Shown here one piece after another: positions 20,162 to 28,571 of a stretch of 64,000 bases of DNA. Below the pieces are notes generated by a model. It had not been told where the DNA came from. It ran no database searches and worked only from the letters and a program-made list of their open reading frames with translations. The stretch is from positions 5,458 through 69,457 of the forward strand of contig CAWJCU010000006.1 in the NCBI GenBank assembly GCA_963841455.1, read 5' to 3'. The stretch's first letter is position 1; the number at the start of each line of letters is the position of its first letter. The DNA is from JAWVFM01 sp963841455. Its GTDB lineage: Bacteria > Actinomycetota > Thermoleophilia > Solirubrobacterales > 70-9. A program made the translations under genes and the position numbers.

Positions 20162-20908
20162 CTAGCGAGACTGATTGCTCGGGCGCACGAGGATCTCGTT
20201 GATCGAAACCCGCTTCGGCTGGCTCAGCGCATAGACGACCGCGTTCGCGATGTCCCGTGCCTCGAGGACGTCTGTGCTCTGCCGCATCTTCTCGATCTGC
20301 TCGACGACCATCGGGTGGGTGTTGTGGCCCTGCAGCTCGGTGTCGACGAAGCCCGGCTCGATGCACGTGACCCGAACCCCGATGTGGGCACCCTCTTGGC
20401 GCAGCGACTCGGAGAAGCCGACGACGCCCCACTTGGTCATGTTGTAGACGCCGCTGCCCAGGCTCGCGATGCGGCCGGCGACCGAGGAGACGTTGACGAT
20501 GTCTCCCCCACCTCCGTCCCGCAGGAGCGGCACCGCGACGTTCGTGCAGTACAGGAGGCCGAGGAGGTTGACCTCGATCATCCGCCGCCACTCCGTCGTG
20601 TCGGCGCCCTGGATCGGTCCGAGCAGCATGACACCGGCGTTGTTGACGAGGCCGTCGAGGCCCCCAAGCGCCTCATGGGCACCCTCGACGAGCAGTGTGG
20701 CCTGCTCCTCGTCGGAGATGTCGGACTGGATCGCGACGGCCTTGCCGCCCTCGCGCTCGATGGTCGCCGCCAGCTCGTCGAGGCGGTCCTTGCGGCGAGC
20801 GCCGAGCGCGACGTCGGCGCCCTCGCCGACAAGCGCGAGGGCCGTGGCCTCACCGATGCCCGACGAGGCGCCGGTGATGAGGACCTTGCGGCCGTCGAGC
20901 GATCCCAC
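20162..20908 (-). CDS. short-chain dehydrogenase/reductase
   Basis: 248-residue classical SDR: cofactor motif TGASSGIGEA (about residues 12-21), NNAGV near 87, NVSS with the catalytic Ser near 139, and the YNMTK catalytic pair near 155. It probably uses NAD(P)H; ARRKDRL after strand 2 favours NADP. The substrate is unknown. It sits between leuA and the XRE regulator, with nine bases to leuA, so it is likely in the same transcript. Confidence 0.9.
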   Translation of the reverse strand: MGSLDGRKVLITGASSGIGEATALALVGEGADVALGARRKDRLDELAATIEREGGKAVAIQSDISDEEQATLLVEGAHEALGGLDGLVNNAGVMLLGPIQGADTTEWRRMIEVNLLGLLYCTNVAVPLLRDGGGGDIVNVSSVAGRIASLGSGVYNMTKWGVVGFSESLRQEGAHIGVRVTCIEPGFVDTELQGHNTHPMVVEQIEKMRQSTDVLEARDIANAVVYALSQPKRVSINEILVRPSNQSR

Positions 20909-20917
20909 GGGGGCAGC

Positions 20918-22510
20918 CTACGGTGTGCGCTCGCGGGCCGCGTCCGCGGCGACCGCCTCGGCCTCTCGGACCGCCGCCCCCTCGAGGGCGTTCGAGAGCG
21001 CGCGGACGTAGGCCCGGGCCGAAGCCTCGAGGATGTCGGTCGCCACGCCCTGGCCGCTCGCAAGGCGACCGGCCGCGCGGAGCATCACGGTCACCTCGCC
21101 GAGGGCGTCCTCGCCCTCGGTCACGGCGGAGACCGTGTACTGGCGCAGGTCGCACTCCACGCCGGTCGCGCTCTGGATCGCGACGAAGATCGCGTCGACC
21201 GGACCGTCGCCCGACGCCTCGCCGACGACCTCCTCGCCCGCGGGCGTGGTGATCCCGACGCGGGCGTTCGGCGGCCGCCGGGAGCCTGCTTCCACCTCGA
21301 ACCAGGCGAGCTCGTAGCGCTCGGCGCCCTCGCGAACCTGGTCGGAGACGATCGCCTCGAGGTCGAGGGCGGTCACCTGCTTCTTTCGGTCGGCGATCTC
21401 CTTGAAGGCGGCGAATGCCTGGTTCAGCGCGTTGCCCTCGACCTTGAAGCCGAGCTGCTCGAGCGCGTCACGCAGCGCGTGGCGGCCGGAGTGCTTTCCG
21501 AGCACGATCGAGTTCGACTCGAGGCCGACCTCGGTCGCATCCATGATCTCGTAGGTCGTGCGCTCCTTCAGCACGCCGTCCTGGTGGATGCCGGACTCGT
21601 GCGCGAAGGCGTTTCGCCCCACAATCGCCTTGTTCGGCTGCACCGCGTAGCCCGTGAAGCGGGAGACCATGCGGCTCGTGCGGGCCAGCTCGCGCGCGTT
21701 GAGCATGGTGTCGAGGCCGTGGACGTCGCGACGCGTCCTCAGCAGCATCACGATCTCCTCCAGCGAGCAGTTGCCGGCCCGCTCGCCGATGCCGTTCACG
21801 GCGCACTCGACCTGGCGAGCGCCGGCGAGGACTCCAGCGTAGGAGTTCGCAACCGCGAGGCCCAAGTCGTCGTGGCAGTGCACCGACACGCGCACGTCGC
21901 GCAGCGCGGGAACCTGCTCGTAGAGGCGGGCGAAGTACGCCATGTACTCCTCGGGCGTCGTGTAGCCGACCGTGTCGGGAATGTTGACCACGGTCGCGCC
22001 CTCCTCGACGGCGATCGCGCAGACCTCCGCGGTGAACTCGACCTCAGCCCGCGTGGCGTCCATCGGCGAGAACTCGACGTCGTCGCAGTAGGACTTGGCC
22101 AGCGTCACAGCGGCCTTCGCCTGGCCCTTCACGTCCTCGCGCGTCGTCTGGAGCTGGTGCTCGATGTGGATGTCGGACGTCGAGATGAAGGTGTGGATTC
22201 GGGGGCGCTCCGAGCCCTTGATCGCGTTCCACGCCGCGTCGATATCGGCTTTGTGCGTGCGTGCCAGGCCGCAGATCACGGGGCCCTCAACGGCGCGCGA
22301 GATCGCCTCGACAGCCTCGAAGTCGCCGGGGGAGGTGATCGGGAAGCCGGCCTCGATGACGTCGACGCCGAGCCGCGCGAGCTGCTGCGCGATCTCGACC
22401 TTCTCCTGTGTGTTCAGCGAGATCCCCGGCGACTGCTCGCCGTCTCGCAGCGTGGTGTCGAAGATGTGGACCCGGTTGGCGGGCGATAGTTGTGGTGACT
22501 CAGCGCTCAT
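20918..22510 (-). CDS. leuA: 2-isopropylmalate synthase
   Basis: First committed step of leucine synthesis: 2-oxoisovalerate plus acetyl-CoA gives 2-isopropylmalate. The 530-residue protein has FDTTLRDGEQSPGISLN (residues 16-32), HCHDDLGLAVAN, NGIGERAGNCSLEE and, from about residue 400, the regulatory domain that normally binds leucine. The start is an ATG at 22510 with a strong GGAGGAGGAAGG site. That site is nearly complementary to the Leu-codon run of an upstream leader peptide, so expression is probably controlled by leucine supply. Confidence 0.97.
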   Translation of the reverse strand: MSAESPQLSPANRVHIFDTTLRDGEQSPGISLNTQEKVEIAQQLARLGVDVIEAGFPITSPGDFEAVEAISRAVEGPVICGLARTHKADIDAAWNAIKGSERPRIHTFISTSDIHIEHQLQTTREDVKGQAKAAVTLAKSYCDDVEFSPMDATRAEVEFTAEVCAIAVEEGATVVNIPDTVGYTTPEEYMAYFARLYEQVPALRDVRVSVHCHDDLGLAVANSYAGVLAGARQVECAVNGIGERAGNCSLEEIVMLLRTRRDVHGLDTMLNARELARTSRMVSRFTGYAVQPNKAIVGRNAFAHESGIHQDGVLKERTTYEIMDATEVGLESNSIVLGKHSGRHALRDALEQLGFKVEGNALNQAFAAFKEIADRKKQVTALDLEAIVSDQVREGAERYELAWFEVEAGSRRPPNARVGITTPAGEEVVGEASGDGPVDAIFVAIQSATGVECDLRQYTVSAVTEGEDALGEVTVMLRAAGRLASGQGVATDILEASARAYVRALSNALEGAAVREAEAVAADAARERTP

Positions 22511-22515
22511 CGCGC

Positions 22516-22526
22516 CTTCCTCCTCC
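22516..22526 (-). promoter_or_regulatory. leuA ribosome-binding site, partner of the leader
   Basis: GGAGGAGGAAG lies just before the leuA ATG. The leader-peptide segment CTTCTCCTCC (22600-22591) can pair with it over ten bases with one bulged G. Pairing would hide the site; a ribosome stalled on the Leu codons would free it. Confidence 0.6.
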
Positions 22527-22573
22527 TGGTTACCGATTGACCTTCTCTCTCGCGGCTATCGCGCCGCCCAGCG

Positions 22574-22633
22574 CTATTCCCCCCGAAGGGGGAGGAGAAG
22601 GAGAAGCGCCAGGCTGTCGGGCCGGTGGGCCAT
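22574..22633 (-). CDS. leuL: leucine-rich leader peptide of leuA
   Basis: ATG at 22633 to TAG at 22576-22574 encodes MAHRPDSLALLLLLPLRGE: 19 residues with 7 leucines, six of them within positions 10-16 apart from one Pro. It stands 63 bases before leuA on the same strand. Leucine leader peptides of this kind attenuate leuA in several bacteria, including actinobacteria. After the Leu run a CCCC-TTCG-GGGG hairpin forms at the end of the frame. No classic terminator with a U tract is visible, so control may act on translation. The leader's own ribosome-binding site is weak. Confidence 0.8.
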   Translation of the reverse strand: MAHRPDSLALLLLLPLRGE

Positions 22634-22655
22634 TCGGTCGCCGGAGAGTAGCGAA

Positions 22656-23690
22656 TCAGGTCGGAACGAGCACGACCTTGCCGACGTTCTTGCGGTCGGC
22701 GATGAAGCGGTGGGCCTCGCCAGCCCGGTCGAACGGGAACGCCTCGGCGACGACAGGCTTCAGGCGGCCGGCCTCGAGGTCGGCCATCAGCGGCTCGACC
22801 ATGCGGTCGAGGCTGCCCTCCTGACGCCACCAGGTGAGCATGTTGAGGCCGAAGACGCCCTTGTTCTCGTTCATGATCGCGGCGCTCTTCCACCACGGCA
22901 TGGTCGCGAGCGGCATCCGCGTCAGCGCTCGAGCGACGGCGCGGAGGTCGCGGCCCTCGCCGGTCTGGATCTCCGAGGCCCCGTACATGATCAGGCGCCC
23001 GCCGGGGCGGAGGATCTTGTAGTCCTTGCGGAAGCTCGACGGGCCGATCGCGTCGATGATCACGTCGACGCCCTCGCCGTTCGTGATCCGCATCACCTCG
23101 GCCGCGAAGTCCTGATTCCGGTAGTCGATCGGGTGATCGACGCCCTGCTCGGCAATCGCCTCGTGCTTCGACGGCGACGCCGTCCCGAAGATCTCGGCTC
23201 CGCGCAGCTTCGCGATCTGTGTCGCCGAGATGCCGACGCCCCCGGCCGCCGCGTGGATCAGCGCGCGCTCGCCCTCCTTGAGCCCGCCCATGATCACCAG
23301 CGCCGCGTACGCCGTGCCGTAGTTGACCGGGAACGCGGCTCCCTGCTCGAACGAGAGGTCGGCCGGAAGGGGTAGCGCCTGGTCGGCTGGAACGGTGACG
23401 AGCTCGGCCTGGCCGTTGAACTCGCAGCCCGCGATGACTCGGTCGCCGACCTTGTGCCCGTCGACCCCGTCGCCGACGGACTCGATCTCGCCCGCAACCT
23501 CGTATCCGACCACGCATGGAACGGGGGGCGCGTCGGGGTAGGTGCCGGCGCGGGCCATGAGGTCCGCGAAGTTGATGCCCGCGGCCCTGACAGCGATCCG
23601 CAGCTGGCCCGGTCCGACCGGCGGGTCCGGGCGCTCCTGGACCTGAAGGACCTCCGGCGGCCCGTGGCGGGTGATGACGACCGCGCGCAT
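22656..23690 (-). CDS. zinc-free medium-chain quinone oxidoreductase family protein
   Basis: 344-residue MDR-superfamily enzyme resembling NADPH:quinone oxidoreductase / VAT-1 proteins: N-terminal GroES-like domain (VVITRHGPPEVLQV), AAGINFADLMARAGTYP, and the nucleotide motif AAAGGVGISATQIAKL near residue 148. No catalytic-zinc GHE motif, so it is probably zinc-independent. The substrate is unknown. It ends just upstream of the leuA leader and starts 11 bases after serA on the same strand. Confidence 0.88.
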   Translation of the reverse strand: MRAVVITRHGPPEVLQVQERPDPPVGPGQLRIAVRAAGINFADLMARAGTYPDAPPVPCVVGYEVAGEIESVGDGVDGHKVGDRVIAGCEFNGQAELVTVPADQALPLPADLSFEQGAAFPVNYGTAYAALVIMGGLKEGERALIHAAAGGVGISATQIAKLRGAEIFGTASPSKHEAIAEQGVDHPIDYRNQDFAAEVMRITNGEGVDVIIDAIGPSSFRKDYKILRPGGRLIMYGASEIQTGEGRDLRAVARALTRMPLATMPWWKSAAIMNENKGVFGLNMLTWWRQEGSLDRMVEPLMADLEAGRLKPVVAEAFPFDRAGEAHRFIADRKNVGKVVLVPT

Positions 23691-23700
23691 CCAGGCGACC

Positions 23701-25281
23701 CTACAGCTCGATGCCGCTACCGGCGAAGAAGCCGTCCAGGGCGGCGATCTCGTCGATCACCTCCGACGGCACCGGGGCGTCGGTGGTGAGCGCCATCACC
23801 GCCTCGTCGTCGCCCTCCTTCGCGCCGACGGCGGCGGAGACGATATTGACCCCGTGCTCGCCGAAGGCCGTGCCGACACGGCCGATCATGCCGGGCTGGT
23901 CGGCGTAGCGGAAGATCGCGAGGTGGTCGGCAAGCGGCAGGTAGAAGCTCTGGCCCCACACGCCGACGAGATAGGGGACGTTTCGGGGTCCGACGCCGGT
24001 CCCGGCGACCTCGACCACCTCGTCGCCGGACTCGATCCGCACGGTGACCAGCTCGGTGAAGTCCTCTGAGACCGCGTCGGAAACCTCGACGAGCTCGATC
24101 CCGCGCTCCTCGGCCATCGCCGCGGCGTTCACGAGGTTCACCTGCTCCTCGGTGTGGCCGGAGAGGATCCCGACGAGGACGGCGATCCCGAGCAGCCGGG
24201 TGTCGTAGTCCGCGATTCGGCCTCGGAACTCGGCGCGCACGCGCTCGACCGACCCGCTCCCGAGTCCCTGCGCCAGGCGCCCGAGCATCTGGCAGAGCGG
24301 CACGAAGGGCGCCAGCGCCTCCATCTCCTCCGGCCGGACGGCGGCGATGTTGACCGCGTTCGTGACGACCCCGTCGGTGAGGGCCGCGCGGACCTGCTCG
24401 GCGGTCACTGTGCCGGCGCGATCCTGCGCCTCGGCCGTCGACGCGCCGAGGTGTGGCGTCACGACCACGCCGTCGCGACCGAACAGCGGGTGCTCGGTGA
24501 ACGGCTCGGAGGGGAAGACGTCGAGTGCGACGCCCGCGACCTTTCCCGAGTCGAGGCCCTCCTCGAGCGCCTCGAGATCCACGAGCTCGCCCCGGGCGCA
24601 GTTCACGATCCGCACTCCATCGCGCATCTTCGAGATGGCGGCCGAATCGATCCAGTTGATCGTCTCGGGCGTCTTCGGCAGGTGGATGGTGATGAAGTCA
24701 GCTCGCGCGTAGAGCTCGTCCGTCGTCTCCGCGCCCTCCACACCGAGCTCGCGGAAGCGCTCGGGCGCGACGAACTTGTCGAACGCGACCACGTCCATGT
24801 CGTACGACTGCGCGCGCTTCGCGACGAGCTGCCCGATCCGGCCGAAGCCGATGACGCCGAGCGTCTTGCCGTATAGCTCCGTTCCGCCGAACTTGGACCG
24901 CGCCCACTCGCCGGCGACGAGCGACGCGTGCGCCTGCGGGATGTTCCGGCAGAGGGCGAGCATCAGCGCGAGCGTGTGCTCAGCCGCGGCGACCGAGTTC
25001 GACTCAGGCGCGTTGACGACGACGATGCCGCGCTTGGTCGCCGCAGGTACGTCGACGTTGTCGACGCCGGTCCCGGCCCGGCCGATCACCTTCAGCCGCT
25101 CGCCGCGCGAGATGACGTCCGCCGTCATCTTCGTCGCCGAGCGGATGATGATCGCGTCGAACTCCCCTATCCGCTCCAGCAGCTCGTCGGCGTCCATCTC
25201 GAGCCCGAGCTCCACGTCGAAGTCCTCACGGAGCAGGTCGATGCCCGAGTCGGCAATCTTCTCCTTCACGAGGACCTTCAC
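23701..25281 (-). CDS. serA: D-3-phosphoglycerate dehydrogenase, long form with ASB and ACT domains
   Basis: First step of serine synthesis, oxidising 3-phosphoglycerate with NAD. 526 residues. The NAD motif GVIGFGRIGQ lies near residue 147; catalytic Arg, Glu and His are in NCARGELVD, FPSEPFTEHP and VTPHLGAST. An allosteric-substrate-binding domain (about 320-440) and a C-terminal ACT domain (about 452-526) follow, as in the actinobacterial enzyme inhibited by serine. The ATG at 25281 overlaps the serC stop by 4 bases, so the two serine genes are coupled. Confidence 0.97.
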   Translation of the reverse strand: MKVLVKEKIADSGIDLLREDFDVELGLEMDADELLERIGEFDAIIIRSATKMTADVISRGERLKVIGRAGTGVDNVDVPAATKRGIVVVNAPESNSVAAAEHTLALMLALCRNIPQAHASLVAGEWARSKFGGTELYGKTLGVIGFGRIGQLVAKRAQSYDMDVVAFDKFVAPERFRELGVEGAETTDELYARADFITIHLPKTPETINWIDSAAISKMRDGVRIVNCARGELVDLEALEEGLDSGKVAGVALDVFPSEPFTEHPLFGRDGVVVTPHLGASTAEAQDRAGTVTAEQVRAALTDGVVTNAVNIAAVRPEEMEALAPFVPLCQMLGRLAQGLGSGSVERVRAEFRGRIADYDTRLLGIAVLVGILSGHTEEQVNLVNAAAMAEERGIELVEVSDAVSEDFTELVTVRIESGDEVVEVAGTGVGPRNVPYLVGVWGQSFYLPLADHLAIFRYADQPGMIGRVGTAFGEHGVNIVSAAVGAKEGDDEAVMALTTDAPVPSEVIDEIAALDGFFAGSGIEL

Positions 25282-26420
25282 CGGCGCACCTCGGCGTCGT
25301 TGTCGATCACCCAGTCGATGCAGGCCGTGAGCGCCTCGACGTCGGCAGGGTCGACCGCCGGGAACATCCCGACTCGGAGCTGGTTGCGGCCCAGCTTGCG
25401 GTAGGGCTCGACGTCGACGATCCCGTTCGCGCGGAGCGTCGCAGCCAGGGCGGCCCCGTCGATGGAATCCTCGAAGTCGATCGTCCCGACCACGGCGGAG
25501 CGCTTTGCGGGGTCGGACACGAACGGGTCAGCGGAGCTCGCTTGAGTCGGCCCACCCGTAGAGGGCGCCGGCCGAGGTTGCGCAGCGCTCAACGCACCAA
25601 TCGAGGCCGCCGTGCGACAGCATCCACTCGATCTGGTCGGCGAGCAGCAGCAGGGTCGCCACCGCCGGCGTGTTGTAGGTCTGGTCCTTGCGGGAGTTCT
25701 CGAGCGCCGTTGCAAGCGAGAGGAATCGAGGCTGCCAGCGCCCGGCGATGCCATCCAGCTCCTCGATCCTCTCGATTGCGGCCGGGCTCACGATGGCGAG
25801 CCAGAGCCCGCCGTCCGAGCCGAGGCCCTTCTGCGGAGCGAAGTAGTAAGCGTCGAGCTCGCCGGGGTCGAGTGGCAGGCCGGCGACGGCCGAGGTCCCA
25901 TCGATCAGCACCAGGGCGTCGCCCGCGTCGGCCGGGCGGGTCACCGGCACCATGACTCCGGTCGACGTCTCGTTGTGGGCCCACGCGATGACGTCCGCCG
26001 ACGGGTCGCCACGCGGCTCGGGGGCGTCACCGGGCTCGGCCTCCACGACGATCGGATCGGCGAGGAACGGCGCGCCCGCGGTGACCTTCGCGAACTTGCT
26101 CGAGAACTCGCCGAAGCTCAGGTGGAGCGCGCGGTCGCGCACGAGGCACGCGGCCGCCGCGTCCCAGAACGCCGTCGTGCCGCCGTTGCCGAGCAGGACC
26201 TCGTAGCCCTCCCGGGAGTCGGTAGAGCTCAGCAAGGCCCGCTCGCGTTCTGCCTGACCAGATCCTTCACCGGACGCTGCCGGTGCGACGTGCCCATGAC
26301 GTCCGCTGCCGCGGCGAGCCTCGCCAGGGCCTCGCGGCGCACCCGCGAGGGCCCGGAGCCGAAGCGGCCGTCGGCGGGCATGAGGTCGGTCGGGATGCGT
26401 ACTGCGGTTGCGTTCATCAT
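25278..26420 (-). CDS. serC: phosphoserine aminotransferase, two frameshifts
   Basis: PLP enzyme converting 3-phosphohydroxypyruvate to phosphoserine, mycobacterial type. Three frames must be joined. Residues from MNATAVRIPTDLMPADGRFG to VKDLVRQ read in the first. The second starts just before GYEVLLGNGGTTAFWDAAAA and holds VLIDGTSAVAG and FAPQKGLGSDGG, with the probable PLP Lys. The third, after WAD, runs from DPFVSDPAKRSAVVGTIDF to the stop. The breaks are near 26248 (one base missing) and 25548 (one extra base). No essential block is lost, so sequence error is more likely than a dead gene. Start: one of two adjacent ATGs at 26420/26417 behind GAGG. Coupled to serA. Confidence 0.85.
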
Positions 26421-26469
26421 CGGTTCCTCAAGCTTGGCGACTCGGAATTCCTATTAAGGTGCGCCCGGC
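26421..26469. promoter_or_regulatory. divergent serC / cupin promoter region
   Basis: Only 49 bases separate the two divergent starts. On the plus strand TATTAA is followed by AAGGTG, a possible -10 and ribosome-binding site for the cupin gene. On the minus strand GAGG serves serC. Both promoters must overlap here. Confidence 0.4.
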
Positions 26470-26904
26470 ATGAGCCGTGACGAGGTACTGGGGCCGGTCG
26501 AAGGCGAGGGATATGCCGTCGCCGGCCTCGACGCGCTCGGGGAAGGCTACGGGTTCCGCAAGATCCGCCGCCAGCTCGGCGTCGAGGCGTTCGGCGTCAA
26601 CGCCATCGTGATGCCCCCGGGCTACGACGCGGGGAGCCACTACCACGACGAGCAGGAGGAGCTCTACTTCGTCCATCGCGGGACGATCGAGATGGAGTTC
26701 GGGGACGGCTCGCGCCACCGCCTGGGACCCGGGTGCATGGCGCGCGTCGATGCCGCGACCGTTCGCAAGGTCGTGAATCCCACCGACGAGGACGCCGTGT
26801 ACGTGATCGTCGGCGGGAAGGACGGCTACGTCGGACGCGACGGGCGCCTGCCGGAGGGCGAGACCGGCCGCGGCGGCCCGATCGCGAAGAACCCGGGCGA
26901 CTGA
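26470..26904 (+). CDS. small cupin-domain protein
   Basis: 144-residue single-domain cupin. Motif 1 is GYDAGSHYHDEQEELYFVHRG (residues about 51-71), with two His and a Glu to bind metal; motif 2 is around LGPGCMARVDAATVRKVVNP, less canonical and lacking the usual His. The function is unknown; such proteins are often sugar-isomerase-like or oxygenase-like. ATG at 26470 with AAGGTG upstream. It is divergent from serC and followed by a membrane protein gene in the same direction. Confidence 0.8.
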   Translation: MSRDEVLGPVEGEGYAVAGLDALGEGYGFRKIRRQLGVEAFGVNAIVMPPGYDAGSHYHDEQEELYFVHRGTIEMEFGDGSRHRLGPGCMARVDAATVRKVVNPTDEDAVYVIVGGKDGYVGRDGRLPEGETGRGGPIAKNPGD

Positions 26905-26931
26905 TCGGCGCCGACCCTCGACGCGAGGCCA

Positions 26932-27828
26932 TTGACCCGCGAGATCGACGCTTACGGCGCCCGGGCGAGGCTATGGAGCCCGCTTGCGACCGTCGGCCTG
27001 ACCATCGTCACGCTCGGTGTCTACGGCGTCGTCTGGTACCACCGCGTCAACTGCGAGCTGCGCGACTACGGACGCGCCTATGACGACGAGCGCCTCGCAA
27101 GCTCGGACCCGCGGCGCTCCGTCCTCGCCTTGGTGCCCGGGCTGCTGCTGGTCCTGCCCCCGTTGATCTCCGCCGCCGGCTTCCTGGGTCGCGTGCGGCG
27201 GGTACAGCGCTACGGGCAGGGCGAGCTCGCCAGCGGCTGGCTAGTGGGGACGATGATCGTCATCCCCGTCTTCCTTCCCGCAATCCCCGGCTACGTCCAG
27301 TCAACCCTCAACGTTCTGTGGGGGCGCTATCCCGAAGCCGAGCCCGCGGAGGAGCCTGCGGGCGCGCCGGCCGAGCGCGAGCCGGGACGCTTGCGGCGCT
27401 TCTGGGCCTGGCTCATCGGCCCTCCGCCCGAGGCTCCACAGCCGCAGCAGTGGGTGTTCCGCCCGGTCGTCGGCGTGCTCGGGCTGATCGCCTCCTACGT
27501 GCTCTTCCAGACCGACGCCGCGATCCTCGGGTTCGCCCCGCAGATCTTCTTCGCCGTTCAGGTCCACGAGGACCGCCGCGCTCAGGGGCTCCCGCACCTC
27601 TGGTGGTCGAGCGCCGTCGGCACGATCGGCTCCCTCGTCTTCCTCATGTACGTCCAAAATCGCAAGGAGACCCTCGCGAACATGCGCGGCGCGCTCCCGG
27701 AGGGCCAGGTCGCGGCACACTCCGACCAGGCCGCCGGCCTTCCGACCGCCGCGTGGTATCCGGATCCGTGGGGGCGCGCCCGCCTGCGCTGGTGGGACGG
27801 CGCCGAGTGGACGGGCTATGTGAGTTGA
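26932..27828 (+). CDS. multi-pass membrane protein with DUF4234-like N-terminus and DUF2510-like C-terminus
   Basis: 298 residues. The N-terminal part (ATVGLTIVTLGVYGVVWYHRVN) resembles DUF4234. Further hydrophobic segments lie at about 60-90, 100-125, 180-210 and 230-245. The C-terminus WYPDPWGRARLRWWDGAEWT is the short Trp-rich DUF2510 motif common in actinobacterial membrane proteins. The start is a TTG at 26932. It converges on the DUF4389-like gene, with three bases between the ends. Function unknown. Confidence 0.75.
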   Translation: MTREIDAYGARARLWSPLATVGLTIVTLGVYGVVWYHRVNCELRDYGRAYDDERLASSDPRRSVLALVPGLLLVLPPLISAAGFLGRVRRVQRYGQGELASGWLVGTMIVIPVFLPAIPGYVQSTLNVLWGRYPEAEPAEEPAGAPAEREPGRLRRFWAWLIGPPPEAPQPQQWVFRPVVGVLGLIASYVLFQTDAAILGFAPQIFFAVQVHEDRRAQGLPHLWWSSAVGTIGSLVFLMYVQNRKETLANMRGALPEGQVAAHSDQAAGLPTAAWYPDPWGRARLRWWDGAEWTGYVS

Positions 27829-27831
27829 TCC

Positions 27832-28569
27832 CTAGGCGGGCCGATTCGCGTCGGCGAGCGCCTGCGGGAGCTTCGGCGCATCCTCGCCAACCGGCGGGTA
27901 GACGTCGGTCAGCAGGGCGATGTAGGCGCCGATTCGCAGCTGGAACTGCATGGTCCACACGATCGTGTCGAACAGCCAGCGCGGCTGGTAGGCGCGGAAG
28001 ACGATCATGAACCAGCTCGCGAACGCGGCACCGAGGCTCACGTAGTTGATCGCCCAGGCGACGAAGAGGAGCGGGATGAAGAGGATGAGCCTGAACGCGA
28101 CCTTGAGCCGGCTCTGCTTGGCGGCCGGCGGCGCGAAGAGCACCCGTTGCGGCTGGCTCGGATCCTGGCTCCAGCCGAATGACGGCCACCGGTCGGTGAC
28201 CAGATGGAGCCAGCCGCTGACCGAGGTGCCGTATCTGAGGATCCCGGAGTTCCAGTTGTAGAGCGTCTCGGGATAGCGCCCGGTGATGACGAGTGCGAAC
28301 CACGAGATGATGACGAGCACCTCGCCGACGAGCGCGTAGACGTAGAGCACGATCAGCCACGGGATCGCCAGGATGAGCCGGAAGAACGTGGTCACCCGGT
28401 CGCGACCGGTGCCCTGGAAATCGACCTCGTACCGCGCCGGGTAACCCCCGCTGGGCGCCGCTGCCGGCGCCGGCGCCGGTGGCTGGTAACCGGGCGGCGG
28501 GGGCGGCGGCTGCGCGGGCGGCTCGGTCGGGGGCGGGGGCGGGGGCGGGGGCGCTTGGCCTTCGGTCAT
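27832..28569 (-). CDS. DUF4389-like membrane protein with proline-rich N-terminus, paralogue 1
   Basis: 245 residues: a Pro-rich cytoplasmic start (MTEGQAPPPPPPPPTEPP), then about four membrane segments (around 60-85, 85-105, 155-180, 180-200) and motifs such as ITGRYPETLYNWNSGILRY. The same N-terminus and layout occur in the next gene upstream, so the two arose by duplication. Nothing shows an enzymatic function. The coding tract for the Pro run is a GGGGGC repeat on the plus strand and may vary in length. Confidence 0.75.
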   Translation of the reverse strand: MTEGQAPPPPPPPPTEPPAQPPPPPPGYQPPAPAPAAAPSGGYPARYEVDFQGTGRDRVTTFFRLILAIPWLIVLYVYALVGEVLVIISWFALVITGRYPETLYNWNSGILRYGTSVSGWLHLVTDRWPSFGWSQDPSQPQRVLFAPPAAKQSRLKVAFRLILFIPLLFVAWAINYVSLGAAFASWFMIVFRAYQPRWLFDTIVWTMQFQLRIGAYIALLTDVYPPVGEDAPKLPQALADANRPA

Positions 28570-28571
28570 GC

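Noticed and set aside
19664..22489. A very long open frame (941 codons) on the plus strand opposite leuA, the SDR and the XRE gene
   Set aside because: It is an antisense frame kept open by high GC and third-position bias; it shows no domain pattern, while the minus-strand genes are clear. The same holds for other long antisense frames, for example opposite argH, cimA and the PBP.
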